A program made the translations under genes and the position numbers. Below, in pieces: positions 47,401 to 61,923 of a stretch of 64,000 nt of DNA (its first letter is position 1; every line of letters begins with the position of its first letter). The stretch lies in contig JAOVFP010000001.1 in NCBI GenBank assembly GCA_025738555.1, forward strand, positions 2,976,001 through 3,040,000, in the 5' to 3' direction. This DNA comes from Cyathus striatus (lineage: Eukaryota; Basidiomycota; Agaricomycetes; Agaricales; Nidulariaceae). The notes beneath the pieces are model-generated. The model was given only the letters and a program-made list of their open reading frames with translations, did not search any database and was not told the origin of the DNA.

Positions 47401-48931
47401 ACGCGGCCACTTTACTGTAACTGAGCTACCTGTGTGGGTGGATGCTGCTCAATATAGCTTCAAGTAGGGCATGTCAAAATCAATCAGAAGAGGCGCGCTA
47501 ATTTCTCATAGTAACATTGTTATCTGATACTTCACAGATAAAGATAAGCCAGCCAGCCATTCAGTCTAGCCTTGTGGCAGGGGAGAGCTCATACAATACA
47601 CGTTTATTGACACAAATATTAAAAACATCGTTTCCAGGCCAACATCCGTGCGCCCATTTCTGCAAAACGATTCCATAATTGATTCTTGGAAATTTTTGAT
47701 CCCGCATAAAAATTGCTTATGTCTTCAATCATTCAATGCTCATGTCTCATAATAAGTAAACGGTAAGACGGATAACTCTATTGAAGGACCATTGAATATG
47801 GAGATAATTCCGACTACTACGTGCTGTACGCTGCACAGCAGAATTGAAAAGCACATAAGTTGTCATATACAAGAGAAATTATACAATCAGCAAAGCTACG
47901 GCAGTCGGACAGCGATGAGGATTAACGGGATTGCATCCGCCCTGCAGGGTGTGATGATGCAGAGAACTCGCTTAAGTGGCCGGTGATTGATCGACATACA
48001 CTCGATACAATCTACTAAATGCTATAAGCATTGATCTACTGTTTTAAGCTGTTTTTGTCTATCAGACTTTATCTGATATATGCACATGTTGATACCTCAA
48101 TGGAATCGATTTATGTCTACTTATTTCCGGAGGATTGTGCCAGTAACGTTTAGTAATGTTCTCAATTTGCTTTTTTTCACATATCGGAATTTACAAATAC
48201 ACGTTCGTAGCCTTAAATTCGCAGCATCAGCTAGACATAAAACTATAAAATATATGCTGATTTTATTATGTAAGCGTATCCTGTAGCCCAATGTAGCCTG
48301 TAATTCCTAAAAACATAAGCGCATAATTACTATTTGATGAAGAAAAAGAATACGAGTTATCATCTCACCTAAAACTGCGAATCCACATGTGCAATATGCA
48401 CTTCCGAGATCTTATCCGTGGGCTCGCTCTTGCGAAAATATTGAAGTGTTGATAAGCCAGTTCGAACGTGTTTCGGAAATCTGAATAGTAACTGTATGTC
48501 CGCGAGATGTCGTTTTAAATCAACAGTGAACCGACGCGTGCGTGGGATCATGCATGGCATAACCTTTTCTAATTAGCGCTTGTGCCACTGGAATAGTGTA
48601 CCCGTTACATGTACTTACACGGCATATTTACTAACGTTCAGTATCTAGAATAAGTAATTCAGGTTCGACTTTCTACGACGCTCCGAGTCGCTATCGTTGA
48701 TGAATATATAGCATAACTCCAGTTGGATTTCAACAATATCATCCGATTATAGCACGCAAGGTCATTGGTTCAGTGGTGTGTGAGTGATAAATAATAATCG
48801 TTAATTAGACAAGGGAAAGCAGCAGCAAGTTATATCTATGTTTCTCAATTCTACCAATAGTAGTACATATAATTTCATGCATAGATAAAAAGTTATTGCA
48901 CACAAATTCCGTCAATTTCCCCGCCTCCGTT
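44462..48931. other. Long region without a convincing gene
   Basis: About 4.5 kb. It has a 12-base poly-A run at about 46602-46613 and scattered short open frames (for example 46977-47276 minus and 44970-45182 plus), but no motif or splice pattern that supports a gene. SLDGDFES near 45000 may be a further remnant of the 42-44 kb family. Confidence 0.45.
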
Positions 48932-50798
48932 TCAATGGTTTGGTTCTTTGAATCGCACGTCACAGCGTACGTAGTTGTGATACATTTCATCTGACGTGAG
49001 AAGTGTGTCTTCATGATTTCTATTCTTTGGATCTAAAAATGCGGCCAACGGCTAGGCGCGGCCAGGAATTAGGGAATCGCTTACTTGCAGCCACCAAGAA
49101 AAACCACGTACATGATGAAACTCGAGGAAGGCAGCAGCTACAGAATAACGTTATGATCATCGACCTTTCATTTACGAATAGTAGCAAAGCAATCAGGAGG
49201 GACTTACTACCAGGACCGTATGCATCGCCATTTCCGCTTATACCTGAGCCTCCGTGAATCTTCTTTCGAGCGCCCTTCAAGGGACTTGCCAGACCGTTGG
49301 AATAGAACATGACACCGTGCTCTGACCGACGATAAGTACGGGACACGCTTATGAGGTATGTCGATACGCACGGTTTGTATCAAAGACAAGTTTCAGACCA
49401 GACTTCTCTGATGCCAGTTCGACAACTGGCGCGGCTCGACTACCTCTTCCTTGCTTTTCCTGGACAGTCGATGGTGTCAATAAATCCTTCAGGTAGTCAA
49501 AATTTGGAGTGAATGAGGACAACGGTATACGTGTAGGTACGCCAGAATTAGCAGAATCCTCAAATGCGTAGTAATCATCTATAGATTTGTACCTTTTGTA
49601 TCAGTTATATAATTGAATGGATTGCGGAGTGCGATCTACCATAGCCTTTGTCCGGGAAGCGTTCCCAATTATCTTAGCCTTATGCTCATGAGCGGGGGCG
49701 CTGGATACTGGGATGAATGAGCCAGTACCCAAGCTGTCCCCGTCGAGCTCGGCTATACGGTCGGCCTGGTGGAGGGCGTTAGCAGATACGCGCACGTCTA
49801 TTCGGAGAAACGGGCCGACCTTGATGGTTAGTGTATGGTCTTTAACCGAGAGAGGAGATTGATTTTCCTTGAGGCTAGCTTCCAAATTGAAACCCCAGTG
49901 CTATCGCGGTGGGATGATTAATTGTTAAGCTGGTACAGTATAAGAAGCGGTTGTCTACCTGTGTGAGATTTATTGGTGTTACAGTCTTCACTTCACCACC
50001 ATCGAGCTTGGCCCGATAAACAAGGATAATACTTCCCAGGTCATATTCCTCGTTCTCGGCGGTCACGCCTGGTTTAACGTATACTCTTTCTTGCTCTCCC
50101 GGACTGACAATACCCACCAGTGTTTCGACAATCAATTTTCCAGGATATCCTTGATCTCCATCTTCGGAAACAAGGCGGAAAACCGCATAAGCAGACTCGT
50201 CGCTGCTCCTCACGAGATGCCCAAGCTCGGCGGCGCTAAAGAGCGTCGGCGGATTTTCAGGCGTTAGGAGAGTCCAAGGGACATAATCAAAGCCTTTAGG
50301 ACCACCATGGAGCGAGACGCGAGGGGTTTCTGCCAAATGCGAATCGTAAACGATGTAACTTTAATACCTTGATATTAATAGAAAACTCACCGTTCGCCAA
50401 AGCATTAAACTCGCTCGTTATCCCGTTCCTCTCCAGAGCATGCGTGCCTACTGGAATTCGGTTCGTGTATCGACCGATTGCGGTGTTGGTATACTTCTGT
50501 GTCGTGTGGTCCTCAGGATTCTCTGGACCGATGACGATATCGTGGGTCTGCGGTTACCGTCATAAATTGATCGAGCATATGATCATTAAGCAGACTCACT
50601 CGCCCATCAGCCTGCACGAAGAGTTTGTGAATTGTCAATCCGTGAGGAAGAACCTGTGTGGATGTTTATTAGCTTTATCAGGATTCATCTGGGGAGGAGT
50701 TCCTGATCGACGGAGCTTCTGAAAATCCCCCTCACCTCGAGCGCAAGCGAAGGCGCAAATGAAGGCAGCGCCAACAAAACTGGCTTGAATTCTGACAT
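48932..50798 (-). CDS. Aldose 1-epimerase (galactose mutarotase)
   Basis: A multi-exon gene of about 400 residues from MSEFKPVLLALPSF to RCDVRFKEPNH. Family landmarks in order are VLPHGLTIHKLFV, GRYTNRIPVGTHALERNG, SLHGGPKGFD (first catalytic His), TPINLTQ spliced to HWGFNL (second catalytic His), FPDKGYDDYYAFED, GVMFYSNGL, KKIHGGSGISGN, and AAFLEFHH with the catalytic Glu, then DTLLTSDEMYHNYVR. The enzyme interconverts alpha and beta anomers of galactose or glucose in the cytosol, feeding the Leloir pathway. Most exon joins use clear GT-AG sites, including the tight GGCTATG/ATGATTAC join that makes GYDDYY. The splice near 49040-49110, between FLEFHH and DTLLTS, is the least certain. No signal peptide is seen. 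Confidence 0.9.
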
Positions 50799-53700
50799 CT
50801 TCCTCGCTACTTTGAAATACGCGCTTTCAGAAGGCGGTAGAGGAGAGGCGCAAAAGAGGTCTGGCATCGATGGATTCCTCTTAATCATTTGTAGGCTTTC
50901 GCCGGGCCTTTTGGAAGAGGAGGTCGGTCCGCTGACCTTCTTTCACCGGAATTTTACCGAGAATCACGTGTTGTTAACGCCGAGCTTAACTTCGTTCAAC
51001 TCCGACTCGAGTCAAATGAGTTCAAACAAGTTCAACTTTACTTCCTTTGACTTTTACGACCAATTTACCTGATCTTACTCTTCAGTTCAATCCGTTAACT
51101 TTATTCTCAAAGGATGCGTTATAGTACAATTTTAAAGGTCTTTTCGTATAAGTATAAGAAATAACTAAACCCGATATTGAATTTGGGTTGAATATCAAAC
51201 AAATATCGAACTACGGGATTCGCACTGTAGTATGTAACCATTGCATGTTAAAATTGATGCGCTCTACATTACTTCCCACTTCAAGCATCTACTTATAGAT
51301 CTAATAGCCCCAACCATTCTGTCAAAACCTATTGGGGTATGCGGAAGACTGCCTACCTGAGCTAAATCTAATGGTACCGTGCCACCAGTGATGAGCGCCA
51401 CTATCCAGATCCTGGTGCACTTCTCCAAAAGCTAGTCAGACAGTATACGTCCAACGCTTCTTTATCGTCTAACAGTTTGGTCAACTATAAATTATTCCAT
51501 TAAAACGAAGGCCGATTCCAGTGGATCTGTTGAAGTTCACGATAACTATCTTAAAGCCTTCTGGTGTACTTTCCTCAATTTGTTCAGTTCCAGGAACGAA
51601 TCTTATATTCCCCATGGCACAGCCGTTTCAGAAACGATCTCGTAAATATCAGTCATCAATTCTGACCATTCTCCGTTTCCTCTCGCATCTTAATCAGACA
51701 TGCAATCCTATCACGGAAGAGAGTACGTCTATTTTAATACCTCTCACAATATATCCAATTCATAGTTTATCGCGTACTAATTTGGTATCGAGAACGACAC
51801 TGGGTTACCATCTTATTTACCTGTCAAGTTACCGGTGGGGAAGCACGTATATATTTCTCAATGTTTTCCTTGAAGCTTTCGCACCGCGCCTGAGCAATTG
51901 AATTATCATAGTCCTGATGCCCGCTCGTGGTCTATGGTTGGAGCTTGCCTTTCTGGATACCCATTCCTCCGATTGCATCCGTGACACCTTCAGACTTGCA
52001 TAACTTTACCAAACCACTCGGGAGCCAAGCACATCGAAGCAAAGCAGCGCATTCAATACCAAGCGCCACGGTATTCATTGCACATCCGATCAGCGATAGC
52101 ACCGCGCACGCTACCGGTATGTCTGGAAGTTCCTGGCGCAGAAGTAACACGAGGAAAACATTTCACATACGTGGCTTAAGCGCTCGCTGGGACATTTGGT
52201 CTAGGGCGCTTCGCGGCATTCTTCGTACGTACCGGATCGCTGGACGAGAGTTCCGAACAGTTTATCTATATCTTGAGAGGCCTTTGCGCCACGAAACATT
52301 TTGTTGCGGACAATACACACTGTATTCCATTCTACGTATCCTTTGCATATCCCGAGACCGGTGCCGGTGGATACGGTCGCAAACTTGCACACGTCCTGTC
52401 TTATTCCACTACATCGCGCACAAAAACCAATGGTCAACAATGAAACAAAAGTTCATTCCATCGGGCGACCACACATTGCGAAGGTACTCCATTCGACATC
52501 CTCCTGACTATCACAAAAGTCAAGTCTACAAACACTGTAGAACATGTGCATGATGGTAATAATCCCGGGATAGCTGTCATGTACTGATTTAAGCCATGCA
52601 GCTTCGGGCAGGCCAAAACGAAAGAGGGAGCTGTCACTCGCACCACGAGGATAGATAACACTGAAGTCAAACGGGAGGTGGGGCTATTTTTAAATTTTAA
52701 TGAATCGTCATATCGCAGCAAGCAAGAACGAAAGGTAATAAACCCGCATTCCGCGGGAAAATCGACCATATTCGACAACGTAGGACGCTGATTTGATGAG
52801 GATAATATACGCGACGACTAGACTCGACACGGAGAAACAGAGAAGAACGGACCTCAAAGTGGCTTATCCTTGCACAAGAAATATTTCATCACGTGTAGAA
52901 TTAAAACACTGACCTTCCTACCCTCAGTTAAACCACTAAAAATAAATCTTACATCGAGAACTGATACCCCACGGTGTAGCCGTATGCTAAGGTACACCCT
53001 CTTTCCCACTCGATCGATCCTTGAGTAAGATAGGAACACACACACATCACATCTTCTTCATATGTCGCTTTTAAGTCCACTTGCGCAATAGAATACGAAA
53101 ACGCATAAGCGCTAAGCATGCACTGGTTTCGACAATTCGACAACTGCGTCAATGTCAAAGCGTGCCGCTCGGCATTCCTATATTTCAATTATTTGTTTGG
53201 ATTTGGGGTGGTAGCCAAGCACACCGGTGTCGCTTATTCCTTCTTGATTCCAAACTGGGGGGTACTCCTTACGTTCCGCGGTGTGTCCATGTATGCACAT
53301 TCCCCAACCTTCCTCTCTATATTTACATACTCTGGAGTTTTCGAAAATCAATGTATCAGAACACCATACCGGGTAATAAACCCACGTTCTCCAGAGTGGA
53401 TCGACACAATTCCAATGGGGCCGGTGTTTACGGATTGCTATCTAAGCCCGGTCAATCCACTGGCGTACTAGCACCGACTACGTTTCTCCTCGCATCGTTC
53501 GGAGGATGTAAAGCGTCTACATCATGGATGGGTATGGTGGGATTTCTAATATACCATCACGAAGGCTTGTCAAGTTTAATCTGATTTGTCTGTCTGACGT
53601 TAGACTTTATTTTTGACAGCTGAGCGACGCTGTGGACTCGGAGGTAGTCTCGTTGATCACATCTACAGAGCTGTGTCAAGGAGCTGAATGCTGCTCCATG

Positions 53701-54669
53701 ACCATCTCTGGTGATACGTTTTATGACCCATGCTCTGGGTATTGTTAGATTGGCTAGTGGGTTTGATTTTTATTTTGGTCAGTTGGATAGCGTATCCTAT
53801 CGACATCGACGCTAGTACACCGCAAATTTTGTAGTCAAGAAACCGGTAGGATAATATTCACTTGTGAAACAATTATAATTATGATACGTATCAAGGAGAA
53901 CTTTGCGGTACCGTTTGTCAAAGCGAGTAACAATCGCCGACTTTGAAATTCCTAACACCACAGTAGAGTACTATTTACTAATTATATCCTCCTCCCACGA
54001 AACACAAAGTCGAATCCGCTCATACCCAAAATTTAATCCAAAATAGTGCTTATCACACACGTGTAAAAACCGTACCCAATTCCACTTGCATCCAAAGAAA
54101 ATACCTCATTTTTACTTCGGTCTCACATTCAAGCCCGACATAAACCTTTTCTATTCTCATTTCGGGGACAGGCTCAACCATTGCAAGGAGATAATTCCGG
54201 GCGCAAGTCGCTACTAGTACCAATACGACAGCGCGTTAATGATGGAATGATGACTTTCTCCCAGCAGTCAGTAAGTAGCACCTCGATGACGTTCAACCAT
54301 ATGGCTCAAGTGCCTTACTACACACATTATTGCTTACCCCATGTCGACAAATCACAATCTCAACACCAAACAACGAAAAAGTCATCAAATAAGCATTTAG
54401 ATTTAGCGATATGAACTTGAAGAGTGCATGGGGGGGTGTCACGGGTAGTCGTTGGTTAAGTATTACAATTCCTATACTACATAAGTAAAAAAAAAGAAAA
54501 ATGCAAAGTAAAAAAAAAGTAAAATCTATAAAAAATGATTGAGTTAAATGAGATAAGAATGCATTTTCCAGCCGTCCATGACCCATAAGGATTCTATGCT
54601 AGGAAGGATATTTCGCCCGCCGTGTTGTTGAGTGATAAGGTGAATAATATACAGCATGGCTTGCATGCA
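50799..54669. other. Long region without a convincing gene
   Basis: About 3.9 kb. The longest open frames are 51521-51901, 51927-52553 and 53081-53584 (plus); none has a family motif. A minus-strand frame at 52949-53188 contains DVMCVCSYLTQGSIEWERGC, whose Cys spacing is faintly like a CFEM domain, but it lacks an identifiable start and secretion signal. Poly-A-rich sequence lies at about 54487-54540. Confidence 0.45.
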
Positions 54670-56052
54670 CTAGAAAGAATACTGTCCAAAGGTTAGAATC
54701 GGTGGAGGGTAAGAAGTGAGAAGAAGACATACAGTGTAATCATGCGGTGACTGCATCTTGTACCCCGCAAAAGGTTTCGAACTGGGCACCTGCACACCAG
54801 CCTGATTACTATCCCATCCAACACCCATCATCGGATCGATCTGCCCCGCCAAAGGCGAGTCAAACGTCGCAAACTGGGACACATCCGCACCCGACACATA
54901 TCCCGCACCAAACTGTGCATACGCCCCCTGCGCAGGATACTCCGCCTGCTGTTGCTGCGACGAATGAGGATAGACATGATGATCATTCATAATCGGCATC
55001 CCTGAATTCGAGTACACGATATGTGACTCGTCGAATGCAGAGAGGGTTTGATCCATTGCTAGTTCGAAGGTATTGTATGTATCTGATGCGTCTGTGGATG
55101 GTGTGGAAGGGATTGAGAGGAGACCTGTGAAGTCGCCTGGGAAATCGTCTTGTGGTGACCATGCACTGCGCAGGGCGTAGGATAGTTGCGATGTCTCCAT
55201 GTGTAGTGGGTACGGTGATTGGATACCGTTTGGGAGGGGGAGGGAGGGGGTGGATGGGGAGGCGCTTGATGAGGAGGATGAAGAGACGCTTTCGGTCTTG
55301 TAGGGCCCTTCTTCCGGACTCTTTCTGCGTGCGCGGGCGCGGGAGTTTTCAGCTGTGAATCGGGTTATGCTGTTATATCTAGCATGGACGTAAGTATAAG
55401 AGGTGTGGAGGTAAATGGGGAATGACGAACCTGTTCTTGGCTGAGAGACCGGTACGACCGGGGAAGTAGGTCTTTACGATCTTGGTCCATACTTTGCCGT
55501 GCTCTTGGACGGCTTGGAGGAGGAGCTCGTCCGAGTCTGGTGTCCATGTTGTTCTGTCAATCGCTGGGTTCAAGGTGTCGGTCCAGCGTTTAGCGCATTC
55601 TAGTGAGAGTGATTAGCTGGTGGTAGATGAAGGGAGGAATAGAATCGGAACGTACGATCACTGTTGCGGGATTGGACGACGGAGGCTACTAATGACCATC
55701 TATGATGCAAGTTAGCTTTGGGTATGAATAGATGATGGAGGGTGAAAGTACCTTGTGCCAAACCGCTCGATACCCTTTACGAGCTTCTCATCCTCGTCTG
55801 GGGACCATCCACCTTTGACGACGTCGGAGGCCATCTTTGCGAACCACCGCTTGCGGCAGTCCTTGTTGGTGCGGTTTGGAACATGTTTGGCTATGGCGTG
55901 CCACTTGGATGGGTTGGGGTTGTTTGGGTCCTCTGTGGGTGTGGGTGTTAGCGATAGAAGGTGGGTGTAGAGTTGTATGTACCTCGCTGTACGGCAGTAC
56001 GGAGGAGATCGTCCTCCTTTGCAGTCCAGGATCGGCGTTCTCTGCAATGCAT
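54670..56052 (-). CDS. Three-repeat MYB DNA-binding protein
   Basis: A multi-exon gene of about 370 residues; MHCRERRSW places the start directly before the first repeat. Repeat 1 is RRSWTAKEDDLLRTAVQR through SKWHAIAKHVPNRTNKDCRKRWF. Repeat 2 is GGWSPDEDEKLVKGIERFG then RWSLVASVVQSRNSDQCAKRW. Repeat 3 is RTTWTPDSDELLLQAVQEHG then VWTKIVKTYFPGRTGLSAKNR. The regularly spaced Trp residues and helix-turn-helix segments are those of c-Myb/Bas1-type proteins. An Arg-rich segment (RARARRK), a Ser run, and an acidic/Gln-containing tail follow and may be an activation region. It would be a nuclear transcription factor; target genes are unknown. The last intron, before YSF-stop, is a multiple of three, so its retention would not break the frame. 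Confidence 0.88.
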
Positions 56053-59000
56053 GGTTGATTGGGGAGAGAGTGAGAGTATGGGTGTGGGATGAGGAGGAGA
56101 AGGAGACAGCGCGTAGGGTATTAAAGCATTCTCGTTGGGATGATGCGCCTCGTCTTTAAGAATAAAGACTTCTCGAAATCATATCCCGATTTGGAACTGT
56201 CCAAACAGACCAATCGGGATCACCACAAGATGAGATTAACCACGCCAGATCCAGCTACAAACCCGCGTCCCCAATGGGTCTGCACATTCCAACACATTCG
56301 ACCATCTCCTGAGCTGATGCGCGGAACACAGGGCCGTTGCAAACTCATTCCAGCGTCTTATGAACACACCACCCGTCCCATCCCCCCACACTTAATGTCG
56401 AGTCGGAGGAGAATGTGACTCTACCACTGGTGCACACGGCGAAGAGGGATGGGGGAGACAAGGAGATTACTAGTGCCCATCTTGATCCATTCCGGTAACT
56501 CCCACTTGCCATATATGGAAGTTGAACCCTCCCTAGTCCTCGGATCTATATATAGTGCTTGGTTCCCTTTCCTGCCACCACGCATCCCTATGTCACAGCG
56601 CGAACCGGGGAAACCAGCTTGTTTCGTGCCGCACGGCATCTGGACTGAGTCAATCTTGACTTTTCAACCAACTTGGTTTGACTCTGACTCACTTGCTGGT
56701 GTCGTGAAGTGAAGCGTTCCTGGCCCGCCTGCACGCCTAACTGCGTCGGGGCCTGATACTTACCTCTACATAACAAGACAACAGCGCACGCACACCTATG
56801 TGGCGATTAACTGCTGACACTCATAGCCTGACACCGCAAACAATACCAATAATAATAGATGTTTATTCAATTCTCTAGCGATACTATACCCTCGCACCGC
56901 GGCGTACCCGTTTTATTTACTTATTATGAGTTCTGACGGACACTGCTTTTCCCGCCTGGAACCCATTTCAAGATACAGGCGGAAGGCTACGCTGCTCCCT
57001 TACGTAACTCCGTTTCAATGATAGCCGTAGTACGCAATGGGATGGGCGGACGTTGCTCTCTTCTCCGTTCGTCAAGCTCCTTCTTTCAGACGATCAATCA
57101 TCAATGCTTATGTCCACTTCCTCCCTCCCCCTCTATAGCACTGAAAATTCTCGAACAATGCCAATTTTGTGCAAGGGCCCTATCCCTTAGCATTTATCCC
57201 TATATTACTTACTATACCTCCAATATATGGGCGCAGCCCTCACTCAGGGATACTCCTAGGTACATAGTTACTAGAAAGTTCATTTATGCGTATATTTTTA
57301 TAAAATTTGCCTTTTCCCACATGGGTTGCGAGAATACCGATCCACATTGTCTTCCAGGCGGGCGTAGGCAGTAGACGCCCCTCCAAGTTATTTTTATCCT
57401 ACCATGGAAAGAAGCCAGATAGATTCTGGGTTGGCCGCTTACAACCTCCGCTGTACATATTCTTCTTCTAGTGAAATGCACAAGTATAGATTATGTTATC
57501 TATTTCCCTAGATAGCAATGCAGATTATCCACGTCCCTGTTTTTCTTGAAAAATCCACTCCATAATATGTGGCCCTACCGTCGAATTTGCGAGAATAGAT
57601 TACTACGAAGAACATGAGGCATTCTTGTTTCTTGTTTCATTTCTTAATACGACATATAACGATCGACATGCCATAGCTTGACAGATAGCCCTTACACTCT
57701 CATACCATAGTAAAATCTGTATCCATGCGGAAGGGAAAAAATCCACTCTACTTCCCACCACAGTGATGCATCAGAAATACAAAGCAACGCATGTTCCGTT
57801 TGTTTCCCCGACCAGACAAGACACACTCTCCACTGTCTAAATAAACGTTTGGTCCTAGGACTTACGAAGATCCATTTGATTTGATTTTCAAAATGCATCC
57901 CTGAACGAATTGTGGTGTGGTGTGAGAGTCCGAGGGTAATCCTCTCCTCGGTGCGTGGACTCGAAAAAAAATGGCGGAACAGGTCAATTGATAATGATAA
58001 GCGCCAAGGACATCAGAGTCATTAGAAGTATTCCGACAGCTAAGGACTTCACTATAATATACAATGATAACAATCCCAAGTTCCTATTAACGTCTCTCCT
58101 TGAGATGATCAGTACGTTGAAGGAGGTGCCACATCTATGCGCGGAAGGAAAGGAAAGAAAAGGAAATTGTGCCTTTCCTATCCTATCCGTTCCTGAAAGT
58201 GCCATGATAACGATGGTGACAAAAAAAACCGGAATTAAATCAATTTACTTCCGTTTTATTTGTACTTGTCTTTTTGATTCCATTCTTTCGCACGGCCTCG
58301 TCTGGCTGTTAGCCAGAATTGATGAGGTGCGCATACGGTTTTATTGCACGATCGCTGTCTGGCTGTTGTGACTGTGGTGATAAGGTGCTGTTTTTTGATG
58401 ATCATCAGACGGATGTGGTAGGAGGCAATTTAATGTCTACGAGCAGTTTGGGGCCCGATGAAGGTTAGTTTCGGGTGTGGTTAGAGAGCGTACCTTGACG
58501 TGTGCAAAGGTCAATACAAGGGCAGAAAGTAATTATACTTGACCACGGAGGAAAAAAAGTACCAGACACAATCAAAGGCGGAATAAAGAAACGCACCATA
58601 AGTATTGAACTCGCTCCTCGCGAGAGATCGACTCTCTTAGGGCCGCAAAACGCCACCTACACCATTTTCAAATTTCTTGGTCTTTCTCTTGGTGGTTTTC
58701 TTAAGACCGTTCCATAATTGCTTTATACAGTATCCTATCCTCGAAATTTCATCTTTTCGAGAAATTTTAAACTCAGCAATGCTCGGTCGAGTTGCTTAGA
58801 TAACTGTTGTGGCGAGCAGTTGACGCACCGTACCGCAGGCGGTAGGATAGGTAAGTAATTGCTCGGATGGTCGGGGATGAAGTTGTTGTGAGGACTCTCC
58901 GGATGTGCCTGGTGAGCTGTTCCTATGAGTGTGGTGCAGTTAGTACCTACTAATGATTGCAACAGTGATAGTAACATGTATATTTTCGTCACCCATTGAG

Positions 59001-61923
59001 TAGGTCGATGAACGGGCCGGTGTGTAAAGTTCTGAATACCACCAGGTCAGAAGGAATTGAATAGCAGGTGGCGTTGGAAAATAATCGGACTACAAAAAAA
59101 CTTTTAATCTAATGCATGACACTGTCAAATATCATATAAGGAAGATAGTGCCACAACTGATAAACATGCATGCCAGTGGGACTTTAATCCGGGATGGCGG
59201 AAGACTTCCGATCCAAACCCGCGCAAATACCTGGTCCAAGCGCAAGGCACGCTGGGTTCAAGTTGAAGCATTTGCAAGTGGGTCACTGCCCACAGAGCGA
59301 GATCAAAAATACATCCTTTCCAGGGAGATAGCGGAGCCAATATCTGGTTACCGGTGTCAACTTGTTGGTTCGGATGGGTACTGATCAATATGAAGTCATC
59401 GTGCAAATCCGTGTGTGCGTGTTAGATTTGATAATCATTGGAGATCAGCAGAAGTCGCTGTCGAAGATGTGGAGGAAGATGTAAGGTGGGGACACACAAT
59501 GAGATGTATAATTACTCGATCACGCATCGGGTGGATTGCTGTGGACTGGCAATGCTTCGTGTGAGGGAGTAGCGGAGTGTAAGATGTCAATGACACTGGA
59601 AGGATCAGCAGTTCATTGTCCGCATAGGGAACGAGGATGTACACTTGGCATCATCGCGTGGGATGGGAAAGGCGCTGGGTTAGCGTCATATCGCAATGTC
59701 TTTGCCTCTTTATCTTTTTTTCGTTCAGTAGACCATGTGTGTGTGATCAGGCGAAGCCCCCACATGAAAGGTGTGTCGGATAGATAGATAGTCACTTGGT
59801 GCGAATATAATTTGAGAAGCCGACGCGTACAGTACTAATATGGAAACACCGTCGGCCGATTTGGTATCTAAACTCCAGTGCCCCCCCGCGAAAGTCCTGA
59901 GGGATCTGAAATTGCAAATTATACGTCGGGACGATGGCGATCAGTAAACGTGGCTTGGGGTAATATATTTTGGAATTAATCTACGGTTCCAAAGACATAT
60001 TGATGCTCCACAGTGGCTAGTAGGCAGCCAAAGTAGAATTGTTTATCTTAGCAGGGGACATTAGATAGTTCGGTAGAGAAGAACTTTCGAAACAGTCTGC
60101 GAATGTACGCATCGCTGTAGCCATTATATGGAAAAGGTACCATTCGAGGCAGTATCAACTAAATTATTTTCTGTTACTCAAGTTCCAGTCTGCTTTGTAT
60201 AGTCCCCGAGAGAAAATGTTCCAATTGAGGAACTAAATTTTATAGCCGTAAGATAGGCCATCCAGTGAAGCTGACAATTTTACCATGGCCGCAACGTAGA
60301 TTTAAACAACATCTCGAGAAACGAGCAATAATAGCCCGCGATGCTCAAGTCATACGCCAAGTCCAAAACACACGAAATATCCTTAAGGTGATCAGGAACC
60401 ACCGGTCATTGAGAAATATTGCGCCTCAGGACGAGTGCGCATCAATATTTTTTATGGTGGATGTTCCTCTAAGGTCATCCCTAATGACTTTGCTGTACTC
60501 TACCGTCTTGCTTGATTTTTGTGATAGGGTTGGTTTCACTAGCTCGACTGTGGCGTTGAGCTGGCTTGCCTGGCCTACATTCAGGTTAAGGATCTATATT
60601 TTAAGTCCGTCTTCCGCGAAGCGACGCTATTACCAGTGTCGTGTATCAATTATTCAGGTAGACTCTTTCAGGTAGAGTTGTGATAAGAACCTGTGATGAG
60701 CCGCTTAGCATACCAATAATCTTTCATTTGCGTAGATACGTACAGGATATATCATTTCTTCTGTCTTGCAACGACGGACTCAGGTCCAGTGGGCGCAGCG
60801 TATCACAGCTGTGACACACGCTCTATCGGGGAATGAGGGGGAAACGTAGGGGATTGGATAGAAGAATCACAGCATAATACGCTTAGAAACTTCCAATAGT
60901 CATTCACCACCACAAACGCGCATGAGATGTATCAGTATTCTGTCTTTCAAAGACGGACTCCGGTATCGCTAGGGTATTGTGTAGCCGCTCTGATACACGT
61001 TCTTGTGGAGAATGATTCGATATATGCGAGAGGGGAAGCACTGGAAGGTGGGGATGACCGGTTTTACCGGGTTACAGCTGTTTTGGGAACAGGAGCGTCG
61101 GTTACAGTTCCTGGCGAGCGAGCAGAGGACAAAAACAGGCATACGCGACCACCGATGAAGTCGTCGTCCGCGGTGTTGCCTATTCCCAACGTGGGACAGT
61201 GGGGGCCACCATTGATACCGGCTGTGCTATAGTGTTTTTTTTGGTGCGCAAACATTTCTGGTGGCCTCAGGTAAAATAATATAAATGAAATACCGAGGAG
61301 ATTTGTAGTTTGTTCCAGAGGCTACCACCACGGAGCAGTGGAAAACTGAGGTGTTCTAGCTGTTGAATCGTCGATATCACTTGTCATGGGGAGCTAGTAA
61401 TGATGAATAGCAAATCCGAGGTAATTGACCTATGAATCCGGCAGATTGAAGTAAACTGACTGCGAAAGGAGGTTAGATGCCGTTTTTCTGGGCCTTTTCG
61501 AATGGAAATGTGGATAATTGGAGTTCACGGGCTGCCGTGTCAGGCCTATCCAGCCATTGGGCGTGTAACCATCCTTGGATGCCGGGTCTGCCTGTATGGA
61601 ATGGAATTTTATGAACTTTCTGCGTTGTTCGTTGGACTTCGTCGATGTTCGTTGGAAGTAACGCTCATCAAGGGTCTTAGGGTCCCGACGTGCGTTTATG
61701 CTGTCGACATGAATTTATTACTTCACGTGATGCAGTGACAGCGTGACCTGACGCGTCTTGCACGTGAACTTAATTTTATCGAGCCGAGCAAGTATTGAAA
61801 GATTTTCGTATCGTTGCTTTATCTCTTACCACCATCCGAGTCATCCCCCCGCGCTCCGTATATTCTCTAGACTTCCCCAACGTATCCGCAAGCTCTTCTT
61901 CTTCCTACTTCTCAACTTTCACA
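56053..61923. other. Long region without a convincing gene
   Basis: About 5.9 kb between the divergently oriented MYB and GMP synthase genes. It should hold both promoters. Several open frames of 90-140 codons exist (57955-58371, 57018-57374, 60265-60675, 60927-61232), but none shows family motifs or consistent splicing. A CT-rich stretch with CCCCAACGTATCC lies just before the GMP synthase start. Confidence 0.45.

Noticed and set aside
51927..52553. 208-codon plus-strand frame
   Set aside because: No recognisable family, biased toward basic and Ser residues, and overlapping open frames on the other strand; likely chance.
57955..58371. 138-codon plus-strand frame
   Set aside because: Contains hydrophobic stretches but no family motif, and the region has equally long frames on the opposite strand.
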